Counted from the stretch's first letter, positions 1 through 9,852 are shown. The stretch is 64,000 nucleotides of DNA from Candidatus Leucobacter sulfamidivorax (GCA_016771945.1 QZLF01000001.1:1011447-1075446), one strand, 5' to 3'. Notes: generated by a model not told the origin, from the sequence alone. Program-made: numbers and translations.

Positions 1-16
1 TGACGTTTCGACATCT

Positions 17-772
17 CTACACTCTCTCCTTCACGCGACCCTGTCGCGCTTCGATCACTGTTCTCGCGAACCAATGGAACACCGGATCCGAGCCGAAGCA
101 CTCGGGATGCCACTGCACGCCGATCACGTCGGCATCCGCGAGCTCCACCGCCTCGATCACCCCGTCGTCGGCATGCCCGACGGCGCTGAGCCCGGTTCCC
201 AGCCGTTCCACCGCCTGGTGGTGGAACGAGTTCACCCGCGCGCCGTCCCCGTAGATCCGGTGCAGCACGCTGCCGTTCCGAAACGATACCTCATGCACCC
301 GCTCGTAGCGGTGGATCTCCGAGGCGTTGTGCCGCAGCCCCTGTGCCCCCTCGAGGTGCTGGATCAGGGTTCCGCCGAGCGCGACGTTGATGAGCTGCTG
401 GCCGCGGCAGATGCCCAGCACGGGCACCCGCTGCGCCAGCGCGGCCTGCAGCAGCCCGATCTCGAGCTCGTCCCGGGAGCCGTCCCCGGAGGAGGTGCGC
501 GGATCCGGCTGCCGGCCGTAGCGGCGCGGATCCACGTCCTCGCCGCCGGCGATGATCAGGCCGTCGAGACGCGAGACGATCGCGCCGGTGTCGATGCCCA
601 TCGGGATGTGCACGGGCAGGCCGCCGGCCTGGATCACCGAGGAGGCGTACTCGTTCAGGTGGACGTCGAGCGGGGCGTCCGCGAAGCCCTTCGGCGCGCC
701 GATCATGCCCGCGGCATGGGTTCTCCCGGTGATGCCGATCAGGGGGGCTGCGGTCGATGCGGTGTCGCTCAT
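17..772 (-). CDS. Gamma-glutamyl-gamma-aminobutyrate hydrolase family protein (class I glutamine amidotransferase fold)
   Basis: 251 aa, peptidase C26/PuuD-type. In this family the enzyme hydrolyses gamma-glutamyl amides such as gamma-Glu-GABA in the cytoplasm during putrescine catabolism. The nucleophile elbow is visible as GICRGQQLINVALGG, and the His-Glu of the triad as QWHPE near the C-terminus. The substrate-loop motif IIAGGEDVDPRRYG is typical of PuuD relatives. ATG at 772 overlaps the upstream permease stop by 4 bases (ATGA), so the two genes are translationally coupled and probably form an uptake-plus-hydrolysis unit. The exact substrate is inferred, not shown. Confidence 0.88.
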   Translation of the reverse strand: MSDTASTAAPLIGITGRTHAAGMIGAPKGFADAPLDVHLNEYASSVIQAGGLPVHIPMGIDTGAIVSRLDGLIIAGGEDVDPRRYGRQPDPRTSSGDGSRDELEIGLLQAALAQRVPVLGICRGQQLINVALGGTLIQHLEGAQGLRHNASEIHRYERVHEVSFRNGSVLHRIYGDGARVNSFHHQAVERLGTGLSAVGHADDGVIEAVELADADVIGVQWHPECFGSDPVFHWFARTVIEARQGRVKERV

Positions 773-2244
773 TCGGCGTCGAACCCCTCGGTGATCCTCG
801 AATACGCCTCGGGATCGCGCTTCCTGATCACCCGGGCCTGGATGACTCCGACGAACGGCGTCAGCACGACGACGAGCAGCGTGCCGAAGCTCGCGACGCC
901 CCAGACGGGGATGCCCTCGGCGTCGAGGTCGGCCACCATGATCGGGAAGTTCATGATGATCAGGAGCGCGGCGGCGATGAGGCCGATCAGGCCCAGAGCC
1001 GGTGCGATGAGGCCTCGCCAGGCGCTGACGAGCCCGCGGTTGCGCGCGAAGTAGACGATCGTGGCGAGACAGGTGGTCGCCATCAGCAGCACGAGCGCGA
1101 GCGTGCCGATGCCCGCGAGCCAGGTGAGCACGATCTCGGCCGGCAGCCCGGCGATCACGATCACGACGGTCAGCACGGTCGCGATCGAGACCTGCACGAT
1201 CGCCGCCTTGTGGGGGGAGCCGTGGCGGGTGTGCACGTCGCCGAGCAGCTCCGGCAGCAGCCCGCGGTGGCTCATGGTGTGGAAGTAGCGCGTGAGCACG
1301 TTGTGCAGTGAGAGGGCCGCGGCGAACATGCTCCCGATGAGCAGCACGGTCGCGACGATCGACCCCACCGGGCCGAGGTACTCGTCGGTGATCCGGGCGA
1401 GCATGCCCGCGGGGTCCTCGCCCGCGACGGCCAGGAGGTTCGACTCGCCCGCGGCGAGCACCAGCGCCCATGCCGTGAGCGCGTAGAAGAGCCCGATGAT
1501 CACGGCGGCGCCGTAGGTCGCGCGCGGGATCGTCCGGTCGGCGTTGCGCACCTCGTTGCGGTACACCACCGAGGACTCGAAGCCGATGAATCCCGCGAAG
1601 GCGAACATCAGGGCCACTCCCGGGGCGCCGGAGAGGATCTCGCTCAGCTTGAAGCTGCCGAACGTCACGCCCTCGGCGCCGCCGGTAGCGAGGACGACGA
1701 GTGCGAGCAGCAGGCCGACGAGGATCTCCAGGCCGAGCGCGACGAACAGCACCTTGGAGCTGAGCTCGATGTGACGGTAGCCCAGGAAGCCGACGATCGC
1801 GATGCCGACGAGCGCGAACACCCACCACGGGATCACGGGGAGGCCGATCAGGGCGAGGCTCGACGAGACGGCGCCGCCGAGCAGCGCGAACACCGAGACC
1901 TGCACCGCGCTGTAGGTCAGCAGCGCCAGGTAGGCGCCCGCGGTCCCGACCGTGCGCCCGAGACCGTGGGTGATATACGCGAAGAAGGCGCCCGAGCCCG
2001 GGATCTGCTTGCCCATCGCCAGCAGACCCACCGCGAAGAGGATGAGGATCACGGTCGCGACCAGGAACATCACGGGGAGCCCGATGCCGTTGCCCATCAG
2101 GAAGGCGATCGGCATGAGGCCGCCGACGACGGTCAGCGGCGCCGCCGCGGCGATCACCATGAAGATGATCGAGATGGTTCCGAGATTGCCGCTCAGGCGG
2201 CGCGATGGCGCCGTCTCCGCCTGCTGCGTGGTGTCGGTGGTCAT
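769..2244 (-). CDS. APC-family amino acid/polyamine permease
   Basis: 491 aa integral membrane protein with about twelve hydrophobic segments. It belongs to the amino acid-polyamine-organocation superfamily: the first helix carries a Gly-rich unwound stretch, followed by GSGAFFAYITHGLGR, and the middle contains GFESSVVYRNE. The ATG at 2244 is chosen because GGGAGAG lies just upstream; a longer reading frame to 2325 has no better start. Coupled by ATGA to the hydrolase downstream, it probably imports the hydrolase's amine or amide substrate, as PuuP does in the putrescine pathway. Substrate specificity cannot be read from the sequence. Confidence 0.85.
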   Translation of the reverse strand: MTTDTTQQAETAPSRRLSGNLGTISIIFMVIAAAAPLTVVGGLMPIAFLMGNGIGLPVMFLVATVILILFAVGLLAMGKQIPGSGAFFAYITHGLGRTVGTAGAYLALLTYSAVQVSVFALLGGAVSSSLALIGLPVIPWWVFALVGIAIVGFLGYRHIELSSKVLFVALGLEILVGLLLALVVLATGGAEGVTFGSFKLSEILSGAPGVALMFAFAGFIGFESSVVYRNEVRNADRTIPRATYGAAVIIGLFYALTAWALVLAAGESNLLAVAGEDPAGMLARITDEYLGPVGSIVATVLLIGSMFAAALSLHNVLTRYFHTMSHRGLLPELLGDVHTRHGSPHKAAIVQVSIATVLTVVIVIAGLPAEIVLTWLAGIGTLALVLLMATTCLATIVYFARNRGLVSAWRGLIAPALGLIGLIAAALLIIMNFPIMVADLDAEGIPVWGVASFGTLLVVVLTPFVGVIQARVIRKRDPEAYSRITEGFDAE

Positions 2245-2278
2245 GGTGTGCTCTCCCTCGCTCGCTCCATCGCGATAT

Positions 2279-2297
2279 TGGACTAACTGATAGACCA
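2279..2297. promoter_or_regulatory. Palindromic operator candidate (GntR/FadR-like)
   Basis: The 19-base sequence TGGACTAACTGATAGACCA is an imperfect inverted repeat (TGG-n-CTA ... TAG-n-CCA), centred 44 bases upstream of the permease start in the divergent gap between the permease and the anion permease. The TGGnC...GnCCA outline resembles GntR-family operators. No GntR gene is adjacent, so the regulator is unknown. Confidence 0.4.
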
Positions 2298-2378
2298 CTC
2301 TTCCATAAGGCGATGAGCCGCACAAGACCCGATCGCGCGAACGGGCCTCCGTCGCGCCTTCCGTTACACTGAGCCTCC

Positions 2379-3503
2379 GTGACCCGGAGCCGCATCGCCC
2401 GTCTGGCGCGGGAGAACGTCGTCGCGCTGATCGCGGTCGCGCTCGCCGCCGCGTCGACGATCCTCGTGCCGCCCGACGAGGCCTACCTCGGCTACTTCGA
2501 CCTGCACACGCTCGCGATGCTCTTCTGCATGCTCGCGACGATCACGGCGCTGCATCGCGCCCGGTTCTTCGGCGCGGTCGCCACCCGCATCGTCCGCACG
2601 CTGCGCACGGTGCGGGGCCTCGGCGTCGGGCTCGTGCTGACGACCGCGGCGGCCTCGGCGCTCTTCACCAACGACGCGGCGCTCATCGCGATGCTGCCCC
2701 TCGCGTGGGTCGCGCTCGAATCGACCGGCAGCACCCGCCACACCGCCTTCGTCTTCGTGATGATGGCGATCGCCGCGAACCTGGGCGGCATGATCACGCC
2801 CTTCGGCAGCCCGCACAACCTCTACCTGTACTCCTTCTACGGCATCCCGAGCGGCGAGTTCGTGGCCATCATGCTGGTGCCCTTCCTCGTCTCGCTCGCG
2901 CTCATGCTCGGCCTCTGCCTGCTGCTGCCGAACACCCCGATCGGCGCCCCCGGCGTCGACCTCGCCTTCTCGCCGCGCCTCGTGCTGCTCTACCTCGCGC
3001 TCTTCGCGCTCACGCTGCTGCTCGTGCTGCGGGTGGTGCCCGTCTGGGCCGGCCTCGCCGTGCCGCTGGTGCTGCTCTTCGCCGATCGCGGGGCGCTCGC
3101 CCGGCTCGACTGGGGCCTGCTCGCCACCTTCGCGGCGTTCTTCGTCTTCGCCGGCAACCTGACGCGGATCCCCGCGCTCAGCGAGCTGCTGCACGCGCTC
3201 GTGGGAGGCGGCGCGCTGCTCACGAGCGCCCTCGCGAGCCAGGTGATCTCGAACGTGCCGACGGCGATCCTGCTCTCGCACTTCACCGACGACTATCCGC
3301 AGCTGCTGCTGGGCGTGAACGTCGGGGGAGTGGGCACCCTCGTCGCCTCGCTCGCGAGCCTCATCGTGCTCGCGCAGTTCAGGCGGGTGCGGCCTCGTCG
3401 CGTCGGGCGCTTCGTGGGGCTCTTCTCCGCGGTGAACTTCGGCTTCCTCGCGGTGCTGCTCGCCCTCACGCTGGGGCTCACCGCGGCGGGGTTCTACGGC
3501 TGA
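2379..3503 (+). CDS. SLC13/CitM-ArsB-type anion permease
   Basis: 374 aa, about ten membrane segments, ion-transporter superfamily. The motif FTNDAALIAMLPLAW followed by NLGGMITPFGSPHN is the helix-hairpin signature of the divalent anion:Na+ symporter/ArsB/YbiR group. A second inverted-repeat half carries VISNVPTAILLSHF. Starts at GTG, with TACACT (2365-2370) eight bases upstream, so the transcript may be nearly leaderless. Convergent with rsmD, overlapping it by ten bases. Substrate (citrate, arsenite, other anion) unresolved. Confidence 0.78.
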   Translation: MTRSRIARLARENVVALIAVALAAASTILVPPDEAYLGYFDLHTLAMLFCMLATITALHRARFFGAVATRIVRTLRTVRGLGVGLVLTTAAASALFTNDAALIAMLPLAWVALESTGSTRHTAFVFVMMAIAANLGGMITPFGSPHNLYLYSFYGIPSGEFVAIMLVPFLVSLALMLGLCLLLPNTPIGAPGVDLAFSPRLVLLYLALFALTLLLVLRVVPVWAGLAVPLVLLFADRGALARLDWGLLATFAAFFVFAGNLTRIPALSELLHALVGGGALLTSALASQVISNVPTAILLSHFTDDYPQLLLGVNVGGVGTLVASLASLIVLAQFRRVRPRRVGRFVGLFSAVNFGFLAVLLALTLGLTAAGFYG

Positions 3504-4087
3504 GCGGGCTCGGCCCCGGCCGTGCGCTCGAGCCACCACAGGGCGGTCTCGCCGTAGCGCTTCTCGCGGATGAGGCCGAGGCCCGCCGGCCGCTCGGGCT
3601 CGGGGCTGCGGCTCGAGCGCTCCACGAGCACGACCGCGCCCTCGGCGAGCAGCGGCACGAGCGCGGCCAGATTCGCGGCGAGTTCCGGCTCCGCGAGGTC
3701 GTAGGGCGGATCGAGCAGCGCCACGTCCCAGGGCTGGGCCGGATCCGCCCCCTCGAGATAGCTCTGCACCGACGACCGCACGACCTCGACGGACGGCGCA
3801 TCGGCCCCGAAGGCGCCGCGGACCGTCCTCGCGTTGCGCGCGGCGACCTGGGCCGCCTGCGGGTGCTTCTCGACGAGCGCGACCGCCGCCGCCCCGCGGC
3901 TCGCGGCCTCGAGTCCGAGCGCGCCGGAGCCGGCGTAGAGGTCGAGCACGCGCACGCCCTCGAGCAGGTTCCACGAGCCCAGGGTCGAGAAGACCGCCTC
4001 GCGCACGCGATCGCTCGTCGGGCGGGTGCCGGCCTTCGGCACCTCGAGCCGCAGCGAGCCGGCTCTGCCGGCGATGATCCGAGTCAC
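3494..4087 (-). CDS. rsmD: 16S rRNA (guanine(966)-N(2))-methyltransferase RsmD
   Basis: 197 aa, usual RsmD length. It methylates G966 of 16S rRNA on assembled 30S particles using S-adenosylmethionine. Visible motifs are MTRIIAGRAGSLRL at the start, TRPTSDRVREAVFS, the SAM-binding motif VLDLYAGSGALGLEA, and the catalytic DPPY of N2/N6 methyltransferases. GTG start at 4087, with a TACGCT -10 (complement of 4094-4099) six bases before it, so it is probably leaderless. Divergent from recG, as expected since recG-rsmD-coaD often cluster in actinobacteria. Confidence 0.93.
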   Translation of the reverse strand: MTRIIAGRAGSLRLEVPKAGTRPTSDRVREAVFSTLGSWNLLEGVRVLDLYAGSGALGLEAASRGAAAVALVEKHPQAAQVAARNARTVRGAFGADAPSVEVVRSSVQSYLEGADPAQPWDVALLDPPYDLAEPELAANLAALVPLLAEGAVVLVERSSRSPEPERPAGLGLIREKRYGETALWWLERTAGAEPAQP

Positions 4088-4194
4088 CCCACGAGCGTAC
4101 CGGCCCGCGGAGCCGTGGCGCGCCCGGCTCGGCCCCGTGCGCCCCGCCGGCCTCGCCCGCCCCGCTCGTCGGCGGCGGCCGCTAGCCTGGAGGC

Positions 4195-6447
4195 ATGATC
4201 AGCGCCACCCTCGACAGTCGCCTCGACGGCGTGGTCGGGGGGCGCACGGCGCAGGTGCTCGAGAAGACGTTCGAGATGCGCACCGTGCGCGATCTGCTCT
4301 GGCACTTCCCGCGGCGCTACTCGAACCGAGGCGAGCTCACCCCCCTCACCGGGCTGCCCGTCGGCGAGCACGTCACCGTGCTGGCTCAGGTGCTCGACGT
4401 GCGCGAGCGCAGCATGCAGCGCCGCGGAGGGCGGATCCTCGAGGCGCGCATCACCGATGGCCACGGCTCGCTGCAGCTCACCTTCTTCAACCAGGCCTGG
4501 CGCGCTGCGCAGCTGAAGCCGGGCGTGCGCGGCATCTTCGCGGGCAAGGTCAGCGAGTACCGGGGGCAGCTGCAGCTGCAGCATCCCGACTACGAGCTGT
4601 TCGGGGCGCGCAAGACGCAGGGCGGGGATCAGGCGGAGGTCGAGGCCGAGCCCGGCGATTCCGCGGCCCTGGTCACGCCCGAGGTCGGAGCCTCCCTCGA
4701 TGAGGCCGCGGCCCGCGCCTTCGCGGAGCGGCCGGTGCCCATCTACCCGGCCTCGGCGAAGATGCCGAGCTGGACGCTGCAGCGCGCCGTCGAGATGGCC
4801 CTCGACGCGCTCGAGCCGGTGGACGACCCCCTGCCCGCTGCGATCAAGAACTCCGAAGGCGTCATCGCGCTGGGCCCGGCGCTCGAGCTGATCCACCGTC
4901 CCGAGCGCGCCGCCGACTGGCGCCGCGCGCAGGACAGCATGCGCTTCCGCGAGGCCTTCGAGCTGCAGCTCGCCCTGCTCGACCGCCGGCGCCGGCTGGG
5001 TCTCGCCGCCGGCACCCCGCGGGCGGAGCGCGAGGGCGGCTTGCGGGACGTCTTCGACGCCGGGCTCGGCTTCGACCTCACGGGCGACCAGCGCGCCGCG
5101 GGCGAGACGATCGCCGCCGAGCTCGCCGCCCCGCACCCGATGCACCGCCTGCTGCAGGGCGAGGTGGGCTCCGGCAAGACCGTGGTCGCCCTGCGGGCCA
5201 TGCTGCAGGTCGCCGAGGGCGAGGGCCAGAGCGCCCTGCTCGCCCCGACCGAGGTGCTCGCGGCCCAGCACTTCCGCAGCATCGTCGACGCGCTGGGCAC
5301 GGGGCTCTGCGCCCGGCTGAACCCCGTGCTGCTCGTCGGCAAGATGCCTGCCGCCGAGAAGCGGCGGGCGCTGCTGAGCCTCGCCAGCGGATCCTCGCGC
5401 ATCGCCGTCGGCACCCACGCCCTGCTGAGCGAGAACGTGACTTTCTACGATCTCGGCCTCGTCGTGGTCGACGAGCAGCACCGCTTCGGTGTCGAACAAC
5501 GCGAGGCGCTCAGGCAGAAGGGGGCCGAACCCCACGTGCTCGCCATGACGGCGACGCCGATCCCGCGCACCGTCGCCCTCACGGCCTTCGGCGACCTCGA
5601 GGTGTCGACGATCCGCGAGCTGCCGCCCGGGCGCCAGGGCATCGAGACCTTCGCCGTGCCCGTCTTCGAGCGCCCGAAGTGGGCCGAGCGCGCCTGGCTG
5701 CGCGCGGCCGAGGAGGTCGCCGCGGGCCGTCAGGTGTACGTCGTCTGCCCGGCGATCTCCGAGGGACGGCGCGAGGAGGGCGCCGAGGACCTCGACGCCT
5801 CGGGGGCCGAGGACGGCGCGGACGGAGGGCCGCAGGCCCCGCTCGCGAGCGTCGAGCAGACCGTCGCCGAGCTGCGCGCGCGGACCGACTACGCGGGCAT
5901 CCGCGTCGCCGCGCTCACCGGGGCGATGAAGTCCGATGAGAAGGACGCGGTGATGCGCGACTTCACCGCCGGCGAGGTCGACGTGCTCGTCGCCACCACC
6001 GTCATCGAGGTGGGCGTCAATGTGCCGAACGCCTCGACGATGATCGTGCGGGACGCGGAGCGCTTCGGCATCTCGCAGCTGCATCAGCTGCGCGGCCGGG
6101 TGGGCCGGGGCGAGCATCCCGGGCTCTGCCTGCTGCTCACCGCCGCCGAGCCGGGCAGCGCGGCCCGCGAGCGCGTCGAGGCCGTGGCCGCCACCGGCGA
6201 CGGCTTCGAGCTCGCCGAGAAGGATCTCGAGCTGCGCCGCGAGGGCGACATCCTCGGCACGGCGCAGTCGGGGGGCCGGTCCACCCTGCGCCTGCTGCGC
6301 GTGGCCGAGCACGGGGAGCTCATCATGCGCGCCCGGGAGGTCGCGGCCGAGCTGCTCGAGCGCGATCCGCTGCTCGAGACGGCGCCGGGCCTCGCGGCCC
6401 AGCTCGAGGCCGATCGGCTGCAGCTCGAGAACCTCGCGAAGTCGTAG
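4195..6447 (+). CDS. recG: ATP-dependent DNA helicase RecG
   Basis: 750 aa. RecG remodels stalled replication forks and Holliday junctions. The N-terminal wedge/OB domain spans roughly residues 1-190. The helicase core follows, with Walker A GEVGSGKTVVALRAML, DEQH box VVDEQHRFGVEQRE, motif III MTATPIPRT, and motif VI QLRGRVGRGEHPG, and the TRG-type C-terminal region ends in FELAEKDLELRREGDILG. A TAGCCT -10 at 4183-4188 sits six bases before the ATG, suggesting leaderless expression. Followed by coaD after 114 bases. Confidence 0.96.
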   Translation: MISATLDSRLDGVVGGRTAQVLEKTFEMRTVRDLLWHFPRRYSNRGELTPLTGLPVGEHVTVLAQVLDVRERSMQRRGGRILEARITDGHGSLQLTFFNQAWRAAQLKPGVRGIFAGKVSEYRGQLQLQHPDYELFGARKTQGGDQAEVEAEPGDSAALVTPEVGASLDEAAARAFAERPVPIYPASAKMPSWTLQRAVEMALDALEPVDDPLPAAIKNSEGVIALGPALELIHRPERAADWRRAQDSMRFREAFELQLALLDRRRRLGLAAGTPRAEREGGLRDVFDAGLGFDLTGDQRAAGETIAAELAAPHPMHRLLQGEVGSGKTVVALRAMLQVAEGEGQSALLAPTEVLAAQHFRSIVDALGTGLCARLNPVLLVGKMPAAEKRRALLSLASGSSRIAVGTHALLSENVTFYDLGLVVVDEQHRFGVEQREALRQKGAEPHVLAMTATPIPRTVALTAFGDLEVSTIRELPPGRQGIETFAVPVFERPKWAERAWLRAAEEVAAGRQVYVVCPAISEGRREEGAEDLDASGAEDGADGGPQAPLASVEQTVAELRARTDYAGIRVAALTGAMKSDEKDAVMRDFTAGEVDVLVATTVIEVGVNVPNASTMIVRDAERFGISQLHQLRGRVGRGEHPGLCLLLTAAEPGSAARERVEAVAATGDGFELAEKDLELRREGDILGTAQSGGRSTLRLLRVAEHGELIMRAREVAAELLERDPLLETAPGLAAQLEADRLQLENLAKS

Positions 6448-6561
6448 GACGACGGCCGCGGATCGCGGGGAGGCCGCTGAGCGCGGTTCATCTCGCACCC
6501 GCGCGACCGGGATCCGGGAAATATCCGAGTTTCGGGGCGGGTCACCGAATAGGCTTGACGC

Positions 6562-7056
6562 ATGAGCAGCATCGCCGTCGTACCCGGATCATTCGACCCC
6601 GTGACGCTCGGACACCTGGACGTGATCCGCCGCGCCGCCGCGATCTTCGACGAGGTGCACGTGCTCGTCGTGCACAACCCGGGCAAGACCGCCATGCTGC
6701 CGATCTCGGAGCGGGCGAACCTGCTCCAGCAGGCGATCGACGAGGATCCGACCATCCCCTCGAACATCACGATCGCCTCGTGGTCGGTCGGCCTGCTCGT
6801 CGATTACTGCACCGAGGTCGGCGCGACCGTGCTGGTGAAGGGCATCCGCTCGCAGATCGACATCGCCTACGAGACGCCGATGGTGCTCATGAACCGCAGC
6901 CTCGCGAACGTCGAGACCGTGTTCCTGCTGCCCGAGCCCGGCCACGCGCACGTGTCGAGCTCGCTCGTGCGGCAGGTGGCGAGTCTCGGCGGCGACGTCA
7001 GCGACTACGTGCCGACGGCGGTCGCGCGCTACCTCGAGACGACCCGCCCGGCGTAG
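6562..7056 (+). CDS. coaD: Pantetheine-phosphate adenylyltransferase CoaD
   Basis: 164 aa, the usual length. It transfers AMP from ATP to 4'-phosphopantetheine in the penultimate step of coenzyme A synthesis. The nucleotidyltransferase signature is present as [14 protein letters not shown] (TxGH), with [12 protein letters not shown], and the phosphate-binding [20 protein letters not shown] near the C-terminus. TAGGCT at 6550-6555 lies six bases before ATG, so the mRNA is probably leaderless. Confidence 0.96.
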   Translation: MSSIAVVPGSFDPVTLGHLDVIRRAAAIFDEVHVLVVHNPGKTAMLPISERANLLQQAIDEDPTIPSNITIASWSVGLLVDYCTEVGATVLVKGIRSQIDIAYETPMVLMNRSLANVETVFLLPEPGHAHVSSSLVRQVASLGGDVSDYVPTAVARYLETTRPA

Positions 7057-7108
7057 CGGGAGGCGCGCAGCCCGGCGTCCCGCCCCGCACCCCGCTCACG
7101 CGCGCTGC

Positions 7109-8323
7109 TCACACGCCCTGCGCGTCGAGCCAGGCGTCCAGCCAGGGGAGCGACAGGTAGGCGATGGTGCCGTGATCCGCGAGCGGCACCCGGCGGTACT
7201 CGATCCGCATGCCCAGCCCCTCTTCGTGCGCGACGAACCGCTCCGTGTCCGCGGGCAGCACCAGTGCGTCGTCCGCGCCCTGGGCGACGAACAGCGGGGC
7301 GTCGAACGCCCGGCCGCCGGCCGAGTTCTCGGCGAGCAGCTGCGCCCAGGGGGCGGTCTTCGTCGGATCCGCCGAGAAGAAGTCGCCGACCACGGGCTCG
7401 GCGATGGCGTGCAGCTCGCCCAGATGGCTCAGCAGGCAGAGGCGGTTCATCTCGGGCAGGATCGCGATGGCCGCGGGGGTGAGCACCCCGTCGAGCTCGG
7501 CGCCCCGGCCGGCGTAGACCTGTGCGTAGGCCTGGAAGGCGTAGGAGCCGATCGTCGCTCCCGACACGTCGTCGAGGTGGGAGCCCATGAGCGCGCTGAG
7601 ATCGGCCGCGGGTGCGGCGACCGCCACCGCCTCGATCGTCAGCTCGGGCGCGTAGTCGGCGGCCTGCTCGGCGGCGAAGAGCGCGGCCTGCCCGCCCTGG
7701 GAATGGCCCCACAGCACCACCGAGGATCCGGCCTGCGCGAGGGGCAGCGAGCGGGCCGCCCGCACGCCGTCGAGCATGCTGTTGCCCGCGGTGACGCCGA
7801 TCAGATACGAATCGGCGGCCGTCGTGCCCATGCCGACGTAGTCGGTCGCGACGACCGTATAGCCGCGGTCGAGCATCATGCGCAGTCCCTCGATGCCGAT
7901 GAAGGGGTCGAAGCCGCGAGAGGGCGCGCACTCGGGCGCCGTGCCGGTCGTGGGGTGGCCCCAGGCGAGCACGGTGCGCCCCGCGTCGGGCGCCGCGCCG
8001 ACGGGCACGATCACCGTTCCGGTGACGGGCACCGGATCGCCGTGGACGTCCGTCGTCCAGTACATGACCCGCCACGCGCGCGCGTCGAACGGGGCTCCCG
8101 GCAGCGCCTCGGACCTTATCAGCGTGCCCGGCATCGGCGCCGCATCGGCGCCGTCCTGGGCGGGGGCGGCGTAGAAGGCCTCGATCCCGGCGCGATCGAG
8201 GGCATCGCCCACCAGTCGCGCGCCGACGATCGCGACGGCGACGCCGAGCAGCACCGACACGCCGAGCAGGATGATCCGCCCCGCACCGAAGCGCCGTCCG
8301 CGACCTGCGCCCCGCCCGCCCAT
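7109..8323 (-). CDS. Secreted or membrane-anchored lipase/alpha-beta hydrolase (secretory lipase family)
   Basis: 404 aa from the ATG at 8323, which has AAGGGG six bases upstream; an in-frame ATG at 8374 lacks a comparable site. A positively charged N-terminus (RGAGRGRRFGAG) precedes one hydrophobic helix, giving a signal anchor or signal peptide. The alpha/beta-hydrolase fold has nucleophile elbow LWGHSQGGQAALFAAE, oxyanion region LAWGHPTTGTAPECAP, acid near GADDALV and His in LADHGTIAY. The layout matches the Candida-type secretory lipase family (PF03583) found in actinobacteria. Natural substrate unknown. Confidence 0.8.
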   Translation of the reverse strand: MGGRGAGRGRRFGAGRIILLGVSVLLGVAVAIVGARLVGDALDRAGIEAFYAAPAQDGADAAPMPGTLIRSEALPGAPFDARAWRVMYWTTDVHGDPVPVTGTVIVPVGAAPDAGRTVLAWGHPTTGTAPECAPSRGFDPFIGIEGLRMMLDRGYTVVATDYVGMGTTAADSYLIGVTAGNSMLDGVRAARSLPLAQAGSSVVLWGHSQGGQAALFAAEQAADYAPELTIEAVAVAAPAADLSALMGSHLDDVSGATIGSYAFQAYAQVYAGRGAELDGVLTPAAIAILPEMNRLCLLSHLGELHAIAEPVVGDFFSADPTKTAPWAQLLAENSAGGRAFDAPLFVAQGADDALVLPADTERFVAHEEGLGMRIEYRRVPLADHGTIAYLSLPWLDAWLDAQGV

Positions 8324-8375
8324 TCCGTCCCCTTCCGGCGGCGACGATCGCTTCTCGGCGCAGCTTTCCCGCATT

Positions 8376-8440
8376 CTCGCAGGTGAGAGCGGGGGAGCGG
8401 AAGCGCTTCACCTGAAACCGGCGGCTGAACTCGCAGGTGA
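8376..8440. promoter_or_regulatory. Repeated CAGGTGA heptamers in a divergent promoter region
   Basis: Between the divergent lipase and hydrolase genes, the 11-mer CTCGCAGGTGA occurs at 8376-8386 and again at 8430-8440. The same heptamer is inverted (TCACCTG) at 8408-8414. Three copies in 65 bases suggest a regulator-binding cluster. The regulator is not identifiable. Confidence 0.35.
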
Positions 8441-8497
8441 CGACCGGCGCCGGCGGGTGAGACGATACCTCCATACGCCGCACGATAGGAGCCCCGG

Positions 8498-9713
8498 ATG
8501 TTCGCTCATTCCCACCGCAGCCACGACGTCCGCTTCTCGGAGAACCCGGACTTCGACTTCGAGATCCGGTCGGTGCTCGGCCTGGCGTCGGAGGGCGCCG
8601 CCGACATCGGCGAGGTGCTCGCCGCGGTGACGGGGGTCCGCAAGGGCGATCATCAGGGGTGGTTCGACGCCTGGCACGGGCTCGGAGTCCGGACCGCGGA
8701 CATCGCGCGCGAGGCGGAGTCGGCCGGTCACGCGGTCAGCGCCGCGTCCGCGCATCTCCGGGCGTCGAGCTATCTCGGCGCCGCGATGAACGCGCTCAGC
8801 GCCCTGCCGGACTCCTCCGCGCTCGGAGAGGTCTTCGGCGCGCAGCAGGAGTCGTGGGAATCGTTCGTGCGGCTGAGCGGCGCCGACGCGGAGCGGATCG
8901 CCATCCCGTTCGAGGGCTCCGACCTGCCCGGCACCCTCTTCCGCGCGACCGGCGGGGAGCCCCGCCCGCTGCTCGTCGCGGTGAACGGCAGCGACGGCTC
9001 GACGGCCGCGCTCTGGGCCTGCTGCACGGCGCCGGCGCTGCGCCGAGGCTACGACGTGCTCATGTTCGACGGGCCCGGGCAGCAATCCGAGCTGTTCGAC
9101 CGCGGCGTGGGCTTCCGGCCGGATTGGGAGCATGTGCTCACCCCCGTCTACGACTTCGCCGCGCAGCAGCCCGGGTCGATCCGCAGCGGATCGCCGTGTA
9201 CGGCATCAGCCAGGAGGCTACTGGGTGCCTCGGGCCCTCGCCTTCGAGCACCGCTTCGCCGCGGCGATCGTCGACCCCGGCGTCGTCGAGGTGGCCGCAT
9301 CCTGGGAGCACCACCTGTCGTCCCACCTGCTGGGCCTGCTCGACCAGGGGAAGGACGCCGAGTTCGACCGGGAGGTCGCGATCGGGATGAAGCTCATACC
9401 TGGCGCCGCGCACACCTGGAGGTTCCGGGCGCGGCCCTACGGCACCACCGGCTACGCGGAGACGCTGCGCGCCGTGCAGGAGTACACGATCGCCGACCTC
9501 GCGCAGCGGATCACCACCCCGATGCTGATCACCTCGCCGGAGGGTGAGCAGTTCTGGCCCGGGCAGTCCGAGCGGCTGGCTCAGCTCGCGCCGTCGGTGT
9601 CGACGCTGCTCCCGTTCACCGCGGCCGAGGGGGCCGACGGGCACTGCGAGCCGCTCGCGCGAGGAGTGGCGGCGCAGCGCATGTTCGACTGGCTCGACGA
9701 GCGGATGCGCTGA
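8498..9713 (+). pseudogene. Alpha/beta hydrolase (dienelactone/pseudooxynicotine hydrolase-like), broken by two frameshifts
   Basis: Read across two frame changes, this is one protein of about 405 aa with an N-terminal helical cap, LLVAVNGSDGSTAALWACC, a MFDGPGQ motif, a nucleophile elbow (YGISQ then GGYWVPRA) and a C-terminal DGHCEPLARG His motif. The resemblance is to FrsA/2,6-dihydropseudooxynicotine hydrolase relatives. The first shift lies near 9171-9178 (a CCCGGG run) and the second near 9211-9216 (CCAGGAGGC). Restoring one C and one G respectively gives a continuous, sensible active site, so both are one-base deletions in C/G runs. TAGGAG at 8486-8491 is six bases before the ATG. It may be a sequencing artefact rather than a dead gene. 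Confidence 0.75.
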
Positions 9714-9852
9714 CCCGGCGCGCCGGCGCGCCGGCGCCGCTTTCGTCGTCGCCCTCGTGCCGCGCGCCTCGCGCGCCTCGCGCGCCTCGCGTGTCCGGGA
9801 CCTCCGTCCGCGTGGATTCGGGGCTCCCGCGCCGCGCATGTACGCTGGTGCG

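Noticed and set aside
4084-6498. 804-codon frame opposite recG
   Set aside because: Antisense to a clearly real helicase gene, low-complexity composition, no family motifs.
9763-9792. Tandem GCGCGCCTC repeat upstream of yceD
   Set aside because: Short, three units, in extremely GC-rich intergenic DNA; no evident role.
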